Source: Competibacter_A sp037045685
GTDB taxonomy: Bacteria > Pseudomonadota > Gammaproteobacteria > Competibacterales > Competibacteraceae
DNA: 64,000 nucleotides
Assembly (NCBI GenBank): GCA_037045685.1
Contig: JBAOII010000030.1
Coordinates: 124,001-188,000 of the forward strand
Direction: 5' to 3'
Each line of letters starts with the position of its first letter. The stretch's first letter is position 1. Positions 8,019 to 17,516 of the stretch are shown one piece after another. The position numbers and the translations under genes are program-made. The notes beneath the pieces are model-generated. The model had not been told where the DNA came from and did not search any database. It saw only the letters and a list, made by a program, of their open reading frames with translations.

Positions 8019-9553
8019 CTATATGATCGAAATCTCGGGTTGGTTAGATAGTCTTACCAGAGTTTTCGTTGAACCAGCGTTGCTTTGGACTCTGTATATT
8101 AGCGCTTTACGCTGTTTCGAGCGCCTGTCCGTGTTCCGGAAACTCTTGATGGTCGGTTTATTGGAAGCTCTCCGATCATGCCGATGATCTCGTTTAATGA
8201 ATTGACGGATGCTCGCCCGCCCGTAGCCTTGGAACTGGCTTTTGAGTCTATTTACTAAACCTTTGAATTCACTTAATGATGCGTCATTATCTTCTTGAAA
8301 AAGCTCGATAGTCGCATACAGGAAATCCCCCTCTCGATTTTTCCATGCAGCTTGGTAGACGTGAAGGTCGTAGTCGTAATGCGACTGGAGTTCGTCAACC
8401 AGGGTCTTGATGAAGCGATTTATGTCACTGGCTGGAAAATAGCCGACAAATACACCACGGCAATCAGCCGATACGAGTCCTAGCCGGGAATGCAGTGTCC
8501 GCAAGGAGGGAACGAAGCGCCAAGGGCGGGCAATCACGTAACAATAAACCACGAATATTCCAATGAAGCTCACAAGCATCCATGCTTCTGGAGCACCCAA
8601 ATAAAATCCGATAAGCCCAACGCCCCCGAACACAAGCTGAATCAGCGCTATGATGTGCGCAATATCCTGGATTCGAAAACCAGCCCGAACGAGCAGGTGA
8701 TGCAAGTGATTCCGGTCTGGATGAAAGGGAGATTGGCGGTAGTATAGCCTGCGAATCATGACTCCCACCGCATCCATGAGAGGGACGGCCAGGATCCAGA
8801 TCGCGGTCACGGGCGTCATGGCGCGGCTCTCGCCTTGCGTCAGGTCGATCAACATCCAAGAAAATAGGAATCCCAGCAACATGCTGCCGTTGTCGCCCAG
8901 GAAAACAGCCGCGCGGCGACGCGCTCCCCAGCGCAGGTTGTAGTATAAAAAGCCCGTTATCCCGCCCATCAGGACTATCGCCAAGGCGAGATAAGCTTTT
9001 TCTCCAGCCATAAACGCGACGATGGCGATCAGAAAAAGGCTCGCGAACGATACCGAGCCGGAGAGGCCATCGAGCCCGTCGATCATGTTCAGTGCGTTGA
9101 TGACTCCGATCGTGGCGAATACCGTGAAAGGTAGAGATAATACACTAAGCTCGAGAGATTGGTTGGAAAAAAAGCTTCCCAGATCAACGAGTGCAACTCC
9201 TCCCCAAAGCGCCATTGCCATCGCTACTATTGTTTGAGCGATGAACCGAATTTTGTAATCAAGATGCCAGATATCGTCGGCCAATCCAGTTAAGAAGATA
9301 GTGAGTGCGTGAAAGCCTGCAAACACAAATAGGAAATATTAGAAATTAGTTGGAAATGGCTTGATATATTGATCCCAACAATCATCGCTGCGAAAATACC
9401 AAAACCGCCTACGAATGGAGTAATAGTATCGTGCTCCTTATGCCCTCCTGGTTTGTCAATAATATCGAAATGATGGGATAGTGGAATGCCAGCTCGAATC
9501 ACAATCCACGAAACTGCCAAGCACAATCCGAACAAAAAAATTAACAAATTCAT
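8019..9553 (-). pseudogene. WecA/MraY-family undecaprenyl-phosphate sugar-1-phosphate transferase, split by a frameshift
   Basis: This integral membrane enzyme family starts polysaccharide chains by moving a sugar-1-phosphate (GlcNAc-1-P in WecA) onto undecaprenyl phosphate. The first part, from ATG 9553, carries the signature FDIIDKPGGHKEHDTITP and a glycine-rich helix. The second frame resumes with FAGFHALTIFLTGLADD, the catalytic Asp pair, then NALNMIDGLDGL, FLGDNGSMLLGF and the cytoplasmic HIHH-like motif PDRNHLHHLL. The two frames overlap around 9290-9338, where a one-base change would join them. After the last membrane helix there is an unusual cytoplasmic extension of about 170 residues ending in a basic tail. 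It is the last gene of the polysaccharide locus. Confidence 0.8.
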
Positions 9554-9945
9554 GTGGCGCTCTCGCTCAAATTGAGAATCACTCGTGATAGGAAATTTGG
9601 ACGACCGAATTATTAACCAATTAACCAATCAATGGCGCTAGGTTTTTTTCTGGCAATAAAAATCAAGCGCATGCGGGATTAATGGCGCTGGCGCCAGAGG
9701 GTATTAACTTATAAAAATCAACGATCTGTCGAATAAAACCAGCGTCGCTGGTTGTCATGACTCGTGTTTTTATATCGGAAATTGTCAAAATAACCAACTA
9801 AAGCCGATCCGGCCCATCCGCCTCCTCCGCGCGACGAAGTCAAAACTCGATACTGGGCAGCGCGCAAGGGCCATCAGGAACAGGGCCATTTCTGCCCCTG
9901 AGCGATATCTCTGCCGACCGTGAGGCGCGATTCTACACGTTTTCG
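9554..9945. other. Intergenic stretch, AT-rich
   Basis: About 390 bases between two minus-strand polysaccharide genes. It contains short repeats of the word ATGGCGCT and a small palindrome around 9690, but no convincing gene, RNA or terminator with a T-run. A promoter for the WecA-like gene would be expected here, but I could not pick one. Confidence 0.4.
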
Positions 9946-11091
9946 TCAAGGTGTAAGCTCCTGGTAGACGGATAGGGTTTGTTCTATAACAAGCCGCTCA
10001 TTGAATTCGGCTAGGATCTTGGCCCGACCGGCTTGGCCCATGCGCAGACATTCTTGGGGGTCACTGGAAAGCCGGCGCATGGCGGCGGCCAGCGCTGCGG
10101 TATCGCGGGGCGGGACCAGCAAGCCGTTGACCCCGTGTTCAACCACTTCACGGCAGCCGATGCTGTCGGTAGTGACAATCGGCAGACCGCAAGCTGCGGC
10201 TTCCAGCAGGCTGCGGGGGGTTCCTTCCCGGTAGCTGGGAAGCACCATCAGGTCAGTATCCGCCAGTAATGGCTCCATGGCGTCCACATGACCCAGCACC
10301 GTGAATAGACCTTGTTGTTGCCATTTCACGATGATTTCCTGTGGGATCGAAGTTGGGTTGCCGGGATCGGGGGCGCCGGCCAGTAAAAATTCGATGGGTA
10401 CTTCCTCGCGGCGCAACTGCCGGGCAGCTTCCGCATATTCGCCCACGCCCTTCTCCCACAACAAGCGGGTCGCTAGCAAGGCCCGGAAAGGGCCTGTTCG
10501 GCGCGGGGTCGTGCGGGGCCGGAAACGTTGGGTATTGACGCCAGAACCCCGAATCAGGCGGATATGCTCGGAGCGAATCAGGCGTTGGGAGATAAATTCC
10601 CGCTGGTCTTCATGGTTTTGTAGGATCAGGCGGCTATTAGGGTGGCTGAAGCAGATCCGCAGTAATCTGCGAACTGGAGGTCGCAACAAACGGGTTCTAA
10701 AGGTATCAGTAGTGAAGGTATGGCCCAGACCGGTGACGGCATTGATTGCAGGTACGCCGGCTGAGCGAGCCGCTAAGGTGCCGTAGATCACGCATTTCAA
10801 CGTAAAATGGTGCGCCAGATCCGGGCGCAACTGACGGTATAGCGATATCAGGTGGCGGAGCAGTCGAGCCTCGCCTAAGGGATTCAAACTGCGCCGATCC
10901 ATCGGTAAAGGCAACCACCGGCATCCGGCCGCTTCTAGGCGGGGGCCGTAGGCACCGGGTGGAGAGATGCATATAACCTCGTGGCCTTGCGCCTTGATCG
11001 CTTGGGCCAGCGGTAGGCGGAAGTTGTAGAGATACCAGTCTGTGTTGGCGAACATAATAATTTTTAAAGATTTTTTTTTAATCGAATGCAC
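9946..11091 (-). CDS. Glycosyltransferase, GT4 family (GT-B fold)
   Basis: A 381-residue cytoplasmic or membrane-associated transferase that should add a sugar from a nucleotide donor to the lipid-linked repeat unit. N-terminal half (acceptor side) begins IIMFANTDWYLYNFRLPLA; the C-terminal donor half has RLLWEKGVGEYAEAA, LVLPSYREGTPRSLLEAAAC near residue 285 (the EX7E-type motif of GT4) and VEHGVNGLLVPP. It resembles PglA/CapM-like enzymes, but the sugar is unknown. The start is GTG at 11091, chosen because a strong Shine-Dalgarno AAGGAGG lies seven bases upstream. Directly after the start is a run of nine A's (11071-11079 on the plus strand as T's), a potential slippage site. Confidence 0.88.
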   Translation of the reverse strand: MHSIKKKSLKIIMFANTDWYLYNFRLPLAQAIKAQGHEVICISPPGAYGPRLEAAGCRWLPLPMDRRSLNPLGEARLLRHLISLYRQLRPDLAHHFTLKCVIYGTLAARSAGVPAINAVTGLGHTFTTDTFRTRLLRPPVRRLLRICFSHPNSRLILQNHEDQREFISQRLIRSEHIRLIRGSGVNTQRFRPRTTPRRTGPFRALLATRLLWEKGVGEYAEAARQLRREEVPIEFLLAGAPDPGNPTSIPQEIIVKWQQQGLFTVLGHVDAMEPLLADTDLMVLPSYREGTPRSLLEAAACGLPIVTTDSIGCREVVEHGVNGLLVPPRDTAALAAAMRRLSSDPQECLRMGQAGRAKILAEFNERLVIEQTLSVYQELTP

Positions 11092-11205
11092 TGGCTTTCC
11101 TCCTTGGTCGGTTGCCGCTTAATGTCTTGATTGTTGTATTATTTTTGTTACTTTTTACGGTTATTAAAAAGAAAAACGTAGAAATTTATGGAATATCTCT
11201 GGCTT

Positions 11206-11234
11206 TATTGATGGATTTTATGTATTGTTATAAT
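11206..11234 (+). promoter_or_regulatory. Possible sigma-70 promoter for the beta-helix gene
   Basis: A perfect TATAAT (11229-11234) lies 17 bases after TATTGA (11206-11211), about 80 bases before the plus-strand start codon at 11317, in a very AT-rich 225-base divergent spacer. The -10 is good, the -35 is weak. Confidence 0.4.
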
Positions 11235-11316
11235 GTCATAGTGCTAGGGCCTTCAAAGCTTGGACCTCAATACCTAAAGTTCGATCAGTAAATCCTCTTA
11301 ATAATCTGGAGCTACG

Positions 11317-12792
11317 ATGAATAGACGGTTACTTGGTTGCGCGTTTTTCCTGGTCGTCCCACTTGCTGCCGAGGCTCTCCCCGCCTTCCTGGGGGCAGAT
11401 GGGGCCGGGGCCACTTCCGTTGGCGGACGAGGTGGGGTGATCTGCGAGGTAACAAATCTAAACAATTCGGGTACTGGCAGCTTGCGTGCCTGTATCGATA
11501 TGAGCGGTCCCCGAATTGTTGTGTTTCGCGTTGGTGGAATTATCGAATTGGCTGGAGGCTTGGCTGTTAAAAATCCCTACATTACGATAGCCGGACAAAC
11601 GGCTCCCGGCGGTGGTATAACCATATCAGGCAGGAACTCAAAAAATGTCGTGTTGAGTATTAGGACGCACGACGTTACCATGAGATACCTCCGTTTCAGG
11701 AAAGGGTATAACGCCTCAACCCCTTACAACGATGGTGACGCAGCCAATGTCACGAACGTTTCAGCGGCAGTCTCTAATGTGATCTACGATCACTGCTCGA
11801 TGAGTTGGACTCAGGATGAGAATGGCGAAGTATGGGGAGATAGCTTGGTTAATGAGCAACCCAAAAATGTTACCTACTCGTGGAGTATATTTGCCGAACC
11901 TCTTATCCAGCACTCAAAGAATTTTATAACAGGTGCTAATTCCAACAAATCAGACACAATGGTTAATATTGATATTCATCATAGTCTTTTTGCAAACAGT
12001 TCGGAACGCAGCCCACTTATTAAAAATAAGACGTTCCGATTTGTAAACAATATTGTTTACAACTGGAGTCGTTTCGCCACCCAGCTTGGCGGTGGTGTCA
12101 GTGCGGATGTCATCGGGAACCTGTATAAGGCTGGACCGCTGAATGGTACGTACTCCGCCACTATTGCGCCAAAGAGCAGTGTGTACGAAATTCAAGTATT
12201 TACAACTCCAAATGACTCTACCCCATTGGGTCAACCATCGCTTTACATCGTGGGCAATATGGGTCCGTACAACCCAAACCCCACGAACGATAACTGGGCG
12301 ATGGTGCGAGAAATATCCTCCGAAAATGGTTCCGAGCTAAGACCGCTCTCCGCTCAGTATAGACGCAGTGTACCGTTGCCGGCGCTAACTGTGCCGATAA
12401 TGACTCACCAGGTCAACCAGCTTGAAAGCGTGATTCTCCCTACGGTGGGCGCCTCGCAGAGACTGGACTGCCTAGCGAACTGGGTATCGGTCCGTGATGC
12501 TGTCGATGGGCGAATCATCCAAGAGTATCACACCAACAGAGGAATTATTCCCACCACGGAAAATGACGTAGGCGGTTTTCCAGCCATCACCAGTGGCACG
12601 CCCTGCGCCGACACCGATCATGATGGAATGCCCGATGCGTGGGAAGATGCCAATGGGCTTAACAAAAATAATCCTGCGGATGGTCCGTTGGCAGGCCCTG
12701 ATGGATACACGAATATCGAGAGATATCTAAATGGCTCCAAGAACCAGTCACTACTATCGGTCCCCCAAAATGTTAGGCTGATTCAACCGTGA
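11317..12792 (+). CDS. Secreted right-handed beta-helix protein, pectate-lyase-like
   Basis: A 491-residue exported protein. Residues 1-20 form a signal peptide (LLGCAFFLVVPLAAEALP). The body follows the pectate lyase superfamily: FLGADGAGATSVGGRGG, VTNLNNSGTGSLRACID, ITIAGQTAPGGGITI, then VIYDHCSMSWTQDE, the beta-helix rungs NIDIHHSLFANSSERSP and FRFVNNIVYNW. Near the C-terminus DTDHDGMPDAWED is a calcium-binding thrombospondin-type-3/dockerin-like loop, frequent in such lyases. It probably cleaves or trims an acidic polysaccharide outside the inner membrane. It is the only plus-strand gene inside the polysaccharide locus, preceded by GGAG and its own promoter-like sequence, so a role in processing the exported polymer is an inference from position. 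GC is lower than average. Confidence 0.85.
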   Translation: MNRRLLGCAFFLVVPLAAEALPAFLGADGAGATSVGGRGGVICEVTNLNNSGTGSLRACIDMSGPRIVVFRVGGIIELAGGLAVKNPYITIAGQTAPGGGITISGRNSKNVVLSIRTHDVTMRYLRFRKGYNASTPYNDGDAANVTNVSAAVSNVIYDHCSMSWTQDENGEVWGDSLVNEQPKNVTYSWSIFAEPLIQHSKNFITGANSNKSDTMVNIDIHHSLFANSSERSPLIKNKTFRFVNNIVYNWSRFATQLGGGVSADVIGNLYKAGPLNGTYSATIAPKSSVYEIQVFTTPNDSTPLGQPSLYIVGNMGPYNPNPTNDNWAMVREISSENGSELRPLSAQYRRSVPLPALTVPIMTHQVNQLESVILPTVGASQRLDCLANWVSVRDAVDGRIIQEYHTNRGIIPTTENDVGGFPAITSGTPCADTDHDGMPDAWEDANGLNKNNPADGPLAGPDGYTNIERYLNGSKNQSLLSVPQNVRLIQP

Positions 12793-12849
12793 GAAGGTAA
12801 AAGGCGGATTTGCTCATTTGGAAAACATGATGATAAATCGGAGCTTCCA

Positions 12850-13989
12850 TCACGCCGATGACATCCAAACGGTTTTATAGGAGTCAATCATCTTTTCAAT
12901 GCTGAAATATTCCATAATACGAGATCGGCTAGCGAACCGTCTTTCCTTCCAATTGGGTTTTTGTAGCCAAGCTGTAAGTGCTGTGTCTATAGCGCAAGAA
13001 AGCGCATTGGGATTTTGTGGCGGCACCAACCAGCCAGTGTCGCCAACAATCAACGCGGCGTCTCCTACATCGGTAGAAATACAGGGTGTGCCGCAGGCCA
13101 TCGCTTCAGCTAGCACATTGGGAAATGCTTCGCCAAGACTTGAGAGTATATGCACGTCTAATGCACTCATCACTGCGGGAATATCACTGCGCGATCCTAG
13201 CAGTATAACCCGGTCCCGTACATTATGGATTTTTAACCAACCCATCAGCTCAATATTGTCTTCATCCAAGCCGTTACCTACGAGTACACACCGAAAGTCA
13301 AGACCCCCTTGTTTTAGTGTTCCCAAGGCAATAATCAGGTTGGAGTAGTCTTTCGTCGGATGAAACCGCCCAACCATCCCAAGTAATGGCATCCCGAAAG
13401 CCACGCCCCACTTGTTACGCAAACACTGTCGGGCATCGGCATCTGGCCAAAATTGCTTTAAGTTATACCCATTAGGAATAACGACGAATTTTTCTGGTAC
13501 ATAACCAAGAGCTTGATGTATCTCAGCAGCTTTCGTCGCACAACATATAATCCGACGGGGCACCCATTGTGAAAGCCAAGCGCAAATCCGTGCGATCAGA
13601 ATGGTCGAACGCCTCGTATTGCCGAACTCCAAAGACCCATGATGGATTCCCCAGCAAACATTTCGAACTAGAGCTACGCGTGCCAGAACTCCACCGATCA
13701 AATCCGCGTGATACATCCAAGTTTGCACCACATCGGGCTTGCATTGGCGTAGAAGTCGCCAAAGCTTGATCAACCCGCCTAAGGTTATGCGGCCTTGCGG
13801 TATGTTGAGGTGATAAACCTCGACGCCCGCTCGTTCGAGTAACGGGCCATATTTTCCTCCATCCATCAGCGAAATGACGGTATGTAGGTTTGTGTTATCT
13901 ATACTGCATAGGTTATGAAGCACTGCCTCTGCACCACCGTTATTGAGGCCAGTGATAATGTGCAGCACCCTGTTCTTTGCTTGTTTCAT
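12850..13989 (-). CDS. Glycosyltransferase, GT4 family
   Basis: A 379-residue GT-B transferase. The N-terminus MKQAKNRVLHIITGLNNGGAE has the glycine-rich loop of GT4 enzymes; the donor half shows VVIPNGYNLKQF, LGMVGRFHPTKDYSNLI, and SSLGEAFPNVLAEAMACGTP near residue 300 with the EX7E motif, then VGDTGWLVPP. The start at 13989 is preferred over a longer frame (to 14091) because AGGAG lies five bases before it and its ATGA overlaps the stop of the polymerase gene by four bases, pointing to translational coupling. Donor and acceptor are unknown. Confidence 0.88.
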   Translation of the reverse strand: MKQAKNRVLHIITGLNNGGAEAVLHNLCSIDNTNLHTVISLMDGGKYGPLLERAGVEVYHLNIPQGRITLGGLIKLWRLLRQCKPDVVQTWMYHADLIGGVLARVALVRNVCWGIHHGSLEFGNTRRSTILIARICAWLSQWVPRRIICCATKAAEIHQALGYVPEKFVVIPNGYNLKQFWPDADARQCLRNKWGVAFGMPLLGMVGRFHPTKDYSNLIIALGTLKQGGLDFRCVLVGNGLDEDNIELMGWLKIHNVRDRVILLGSRSDIPAVMSALDVHILSSLGEAFPNVLAEAMACGTPCISTDVGDAALIVGDTGWLVPPQNPNALSCAIDTALTAWLQKPNWKERRFASRSRIMEYFSIEKMIDSYKTVWMSSA

Positions 13990-14991
13990 ACTCCTGCGGA
14001 CCCCCATCCAAAATTTGGCTGGCCGATACGTGCTAGCCATTGCAGCAACATATAACCCATAAATAACCCTATAAAAACCGGGTAACGCCAACCGGTCATT
14101 CGGAGTCCTGACATAAGTACTAGTAGCAGCGTGCTTTCAAATACACGGCCTGTAGTGGCAGAAAGGAAATACGTGCCAAGAAAGAAAATGATAGCACTAA
14201 CTTCGAATGAATATAGTCTAAGATAATTCACGGCCTTGAAGTAGCATCACAATGAATACGAGCATCCAGAACGCGAAACCTAAGCCGCTGATAACTTCAG
14301 CGGGAGCAGTATAAAGCCCCCCCTGACGGGCACCCAGCAAACCCGCCAATTCATAGGCGCCACCTATACTAACCGCCGCACCTGCTGTGAGCAGGATGCG
14401 TAAATCTGCTGCAAGTCGCAATGACCGCATTATCCTGACCAGAACGAATAGGAATAATACAAAAAAAAACGAGGCATGGATGAAGGGTGTTGCGGCCAGA
14501 AGTATCCAGCGTAACGGTTGCCGACTGGTAAACCAGCCAGCGAGAAACACACCAATAGCCACTCCTTGCCGCAAATGGATGATGTGATTTTTAATGACCT
14601 GTGGCAACAGTAAAAAAAGCAATAGCCAGACGAACTGCCGAGAGTCTTGTCGCAATACGAACCATCCCACCAGCGTAGCGGGCACGAAAATGACTATCCG
14701 CAGGGTGATTTCAGGCGGAAAGACTGCCGTCAGTCCGGTATTGAGGAGCAGCCATAAAGGCTCGTTCGCCAGTGCGGCAAGCGGACCCGTCTCCCAGTAA
14801 CGCTCAAAGATAAGCCACGAGTGCTCGGCGTAGACCAAATAGCTTGCTCGGTCCTTGAATACATCCAGTGGAAGACCGGCGAGTAGGCCGCCATAGACCA
14901 CTGCCAAGGCGAGCGCGAGCAACTGGTAGTTCAGGCTTCTGATCGGCGAGGCGCTCGAAATGGCATCAAACGGCATTCGTCCGACTCTCAT
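13986..14991 (-). pseudogene. EpsG/Wzy-like polysaccharide polymerase, split by a frameshift
   Basis: A multi-pass membrane protein of about 335 residues if the two frames are joined. The first part (14218-14991) has the EpsG-family features FKDRASYLVYAEHSW and ANEPLWLLLN followed by helices and HLRQGVAIGVFLAGW, where the Arg-Gln-Gly motif is conserved in the family. The second part (13986-14231) continues the last helices (YSFEVSAIIFFLGTYFL). The frames meet at about 14220-14231; removing one of two adjacent A's at 14225-14226 would fuse them as GREYLRLYS. The 3' end overlaps the next glycosyltransferase start by four bases. It would link repeat units in the periplasm. Whether the break is real or a sequence error is open. 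Confidence 0.72.
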
Positions 14992-16101
14992 CGCCCCACC
15001 CCAAAGCCGTCAGATACCCATGCACCGCTTGATCCACCCCAAAGTCAGCCGCGCGCATCGCCACGTCGGGGTGTTCGGTCTCATCGAGGGTCGCGGCCAT
15101 GGCGGCTGCCAGCGCTCCGGCATCCCCGACTGGCACCAGCTCTGCCCCATTTACCATTTTCCAAAATTTCCATTGGACCACTCGGACAATTAGTACTTAC
15201 TACAGGAACGGCACACGCCATTGCTTGAATTAATGTCCCCGGTAAACCCTCCCACGCTGAGGATAGAACAAACAAAGCCGAGCGGCGCATCCAAGCAAAA
15301 GGATTTTCCATGAAGCCTAGTAGGACCACATACTGATGTCAATCCCAGTTCCGCCACCTGCCGTTTCCAGCAGCACCGCGCAATGCGCCCTCACCCAGGA
15401 TCGCCAATCGCGCGGCGCATCGCTGTGCGCGTAAGCGAGCAAACGCCCCAATCAAGGTAGAGAAGTCTTTTTGTGCGGTTAAGCCTGCCCACCGCTAATA
15501 ATCACCGGAGGTTCTCCGGGATTCGAACCAAGGGTGAGAAACCACTCTCGTAGCTTTGGCTAACGAGCGCTTGGGTCACTCACTGGGTTATACACGACTC
15601 ATCACGTCGTGGCGCGGCAAGCCGATTGTCGCAGCCAAATCATCCGCCACTCCCCCGGATACTGCTACTACTCCATCGGCTTTGGGATAGGTGTGCCGCA
15701 TCAACCAAGGCAGTAACCGCGCTCGCCGGGTATGCGCGCCGCTGGTGGAAATGCTCAATGTATTGCGCTCTGATAGCACGAGTCGAGTGGGTACCTGCGC
15801 CAGTTGTTTTGCCCACACCGCCACTACATTGGCGTGACTGAGCGCGGAGAGCATGGCCCGGGGCCGTTCGCGGCGGAGATAACGCGCCAAGTCCGGGCAG
15901 GCTGAACAGCACTCGGAAAGAGCCGAGATCCACTACACGCACCGCATCGGATAAGTCCTTGAGATAAGGTCCCTTAGCTTTAGCAAGGACCAGGTCCACG
16001 GCAAGCCCCCGAGCCGCAAAGCTATTGGCAAGAATTGTCATTATACGTTCGGCGCCACCGCCGCCCAGGGAAGGCACGTAGATGGCGATTCGGTCCGTCA
16101 C
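14966..16101 (-). pseudogene. GT4 glycosyltransferase broken by at least six single-base shifts
   Basis: Reading several frames in turn reconstructs a full GT4 enzyme: IAIYVPSLGGGGAERIMT (start at 16101), then VVDLGSFRVLFSLPG, a shift near 15890, LSALSHANVVAVWAKQL through GVVAVSGGVADDLAATIGL, shifts near 15593, 15550, 15528 and 15485, LTAQKDFSTLIGAFARL, shifts near 15350-15420, then LLGFMENPFAWMRRSALFVL with SSAWEGLPGTLIQAMAC (EX7E-type motif), a shift near 15143, and ELVPVGDAGALAAAMAA to the stop at 14966. Every segment keeps strongly conserved residues, and most breaks are mended by removing one base, so residue-level decay is absent. The start overlaps the CapK-like gene by four bases and the 3' end overlaps the polymerase start. 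Confidence 0.8.
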
Positions 16102-17480
16102 GATAGCTCGCTCCAGATATATTGATGCTTGCCGCTAGCACTGGGAATAATTTCATCCAGAATTTCAATTTTGATGTTGGCGTTCGCGCCCAGCACGCTG
16201 TGTAGCTGCATCAAAGCTTGCTCCTTTTCCGACTCCCAAGCCCCGGTGTTTTGCAATACTAGCTTAAGCTCGTAATTGTCTAGCGCTTTCTGAACTAGCT
16301 GAAACTGGCGAATAGAAGTAAAAGGCTGGGTTTTTTGTGGATCTTTGAAATAAAGCATGGTCATTAGTCCGCCGCTGGAGTAAGTGCCCTTACTGGTTCT
16401 AATAATGTTGTTCACTCGCCCACTCACTTCCCGCAGCAGCGGCCAATGCCGCCCACACTTGCAGGGGTGCTCCGCCCACACCGCCATATCACCGATGCGG
16501 TAGCGAATGATCGGCATTGCAAAGTTAGTCAGCAACGTCACCGCGACTTCTCCAACTTCTCCCGGAGCACAGGGGCTACCGTCCGCACGCAATATTTCTA
16601 CATGGTGAGTATATGGATTGACGTGCAAGCCATCATGGTATTCGCATTCGCAGGCAATATCGCCTACTTCGCGCGAGCCGTAGCGGTTGAATACAGGTGC
16701 GGAAAAAACTCTCTCGATCATATCCCGCATGTGGGGGTAGAGTGTTGTCGCCGATGTCATTAACGCTTTCGGTGAATGCACGCGCAGACCTTCGCTCTCG
16801 ATAAATCGTGCCAGTTCGAAGGCGGCATCTGCATAAGCCAGAATCTGTACTGGGCGAACACGGTTGATGGTTGCCACGAACGAGCGCATATCCGCTTCGG
16901 TCATACGAAAGGTATTGAGCGGATATTCGTTGCGCAAATAGCGCCCGAGCCGTGTTCTCAGAGTGTCTTTACCAGCCAGCAGATCGCGCGCCGAACCCCA
17001 CAAGACCGCCTTAGGCATACCTTTCACATATCCAGTCCATTCATCTAACAGCGCCTTGCTCGCTTGTCCTGCATTGTCATAAGCGGCATCTTGCACGAAT
17101 CGAGCTAGTTGGCCGGTCGATCCTCCACTAGTGTTGTAGTGCCACCGGCGTTTATCGAGGTCGCCCGCTTTCAATCCATCGAGTCGATTGTGCAGAATGG
17201 TTTTATCTAGTAGGGGCAGTGCGTGTAACACCTCTGTCGGTTTAGCGGTGATGTCCATCGCAATTAAGCCGAGGCGGTTGATCTCCTCCCGATAATAAGG
17301 CACCTTATCGAGCGAAAATTGGAGCAATTCAACGATCTTTTTTTCATGCGCTGCAACTGTGGCTTCCTTTGTGTCAAACTGGTGCTCGCGTAGATATTTT
17401 AAAAGTGATAGTTGCTGGCTCCGTCCCGTACCGCGCAGCAACCATGAGCGGAGAAATGGCCTTAAAAATGGACTATTCAC
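16098..17480 (-). CDS. CapK-like adenylate-forming protein (phenylacetate-CoA ligase relative)
   Basis: A 460-residue protein of the acyl-adenylate-forming superfamily. It shows the phosphate-binding loop NTSGGSTG near residue 115, the YGSREVGDIACEC segment near 270 that combines the adenine-binding motif with a Cys-containing strand, and RYRIGDMAVW near 325 with the conserved Asp. Homologues named CapK occur in capsule and exopolysaccharide loci, where they are thought to activate acyl or amino-acid groups that decorate the polymer; that role is inferred. Start is a GTG at 17480 with AGGA just upstream. The stop overlaps the next glycosyltransferase ATG by four bases. The cysteines in CKCGRHW may bind metal. 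Confidence 0.82.
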   Translation of the reverse strand: MNSPFLRPFLRSWLLRGTGRSQQLSLLKYLREHQFDTKEATVAAHEKKIVELLQFSLDKVPYYREEINRLGLIAMDITAKPTEVLHALPLLDKTILHNRLDGLKAGDLDKRRWHYNTSGGSTGQLARFVQDAAYDNAGQASKALLDEWTGYVKGMPKAVLWGSARDLLAGKDTLRTRLGRYLRNEYPLNTFRMTEADMRSFVATINRVRPVQILAYADAAFELARFIESEGLRVHSPKALMTSATTLYPHMRDMIERVFSAPVFNRYGSREVGDIACECEYHDGLHVNPYTHHVEILRADGSPCAPGEVGEVAVTLLTNFAMPIIRYRIGDMAVWAEHPCKCGRHWPLLREVSGRVNNIIRTSKGTYSSGGLMTMLYFKDPQKTQPFTSIRQFQLVQKALDNYELKLVLQNTGAWESEKEQALMQLHSVLGANANIKIEILDEIIPSASGKHQYIWSELS

Positions 17481-17516
17481 AATCCTGACTCCGCACGTGT
17501 TGTTCTACCCCGATCA

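Noticed and set aside
15500..15540. A tRNA T-arm-like GGTTCGAATCCCGG on the minus strand
   Set aside because: No acceptor stem or anticodon arm fits around it, and the bases belong to the glycosyltransferase reading frame.
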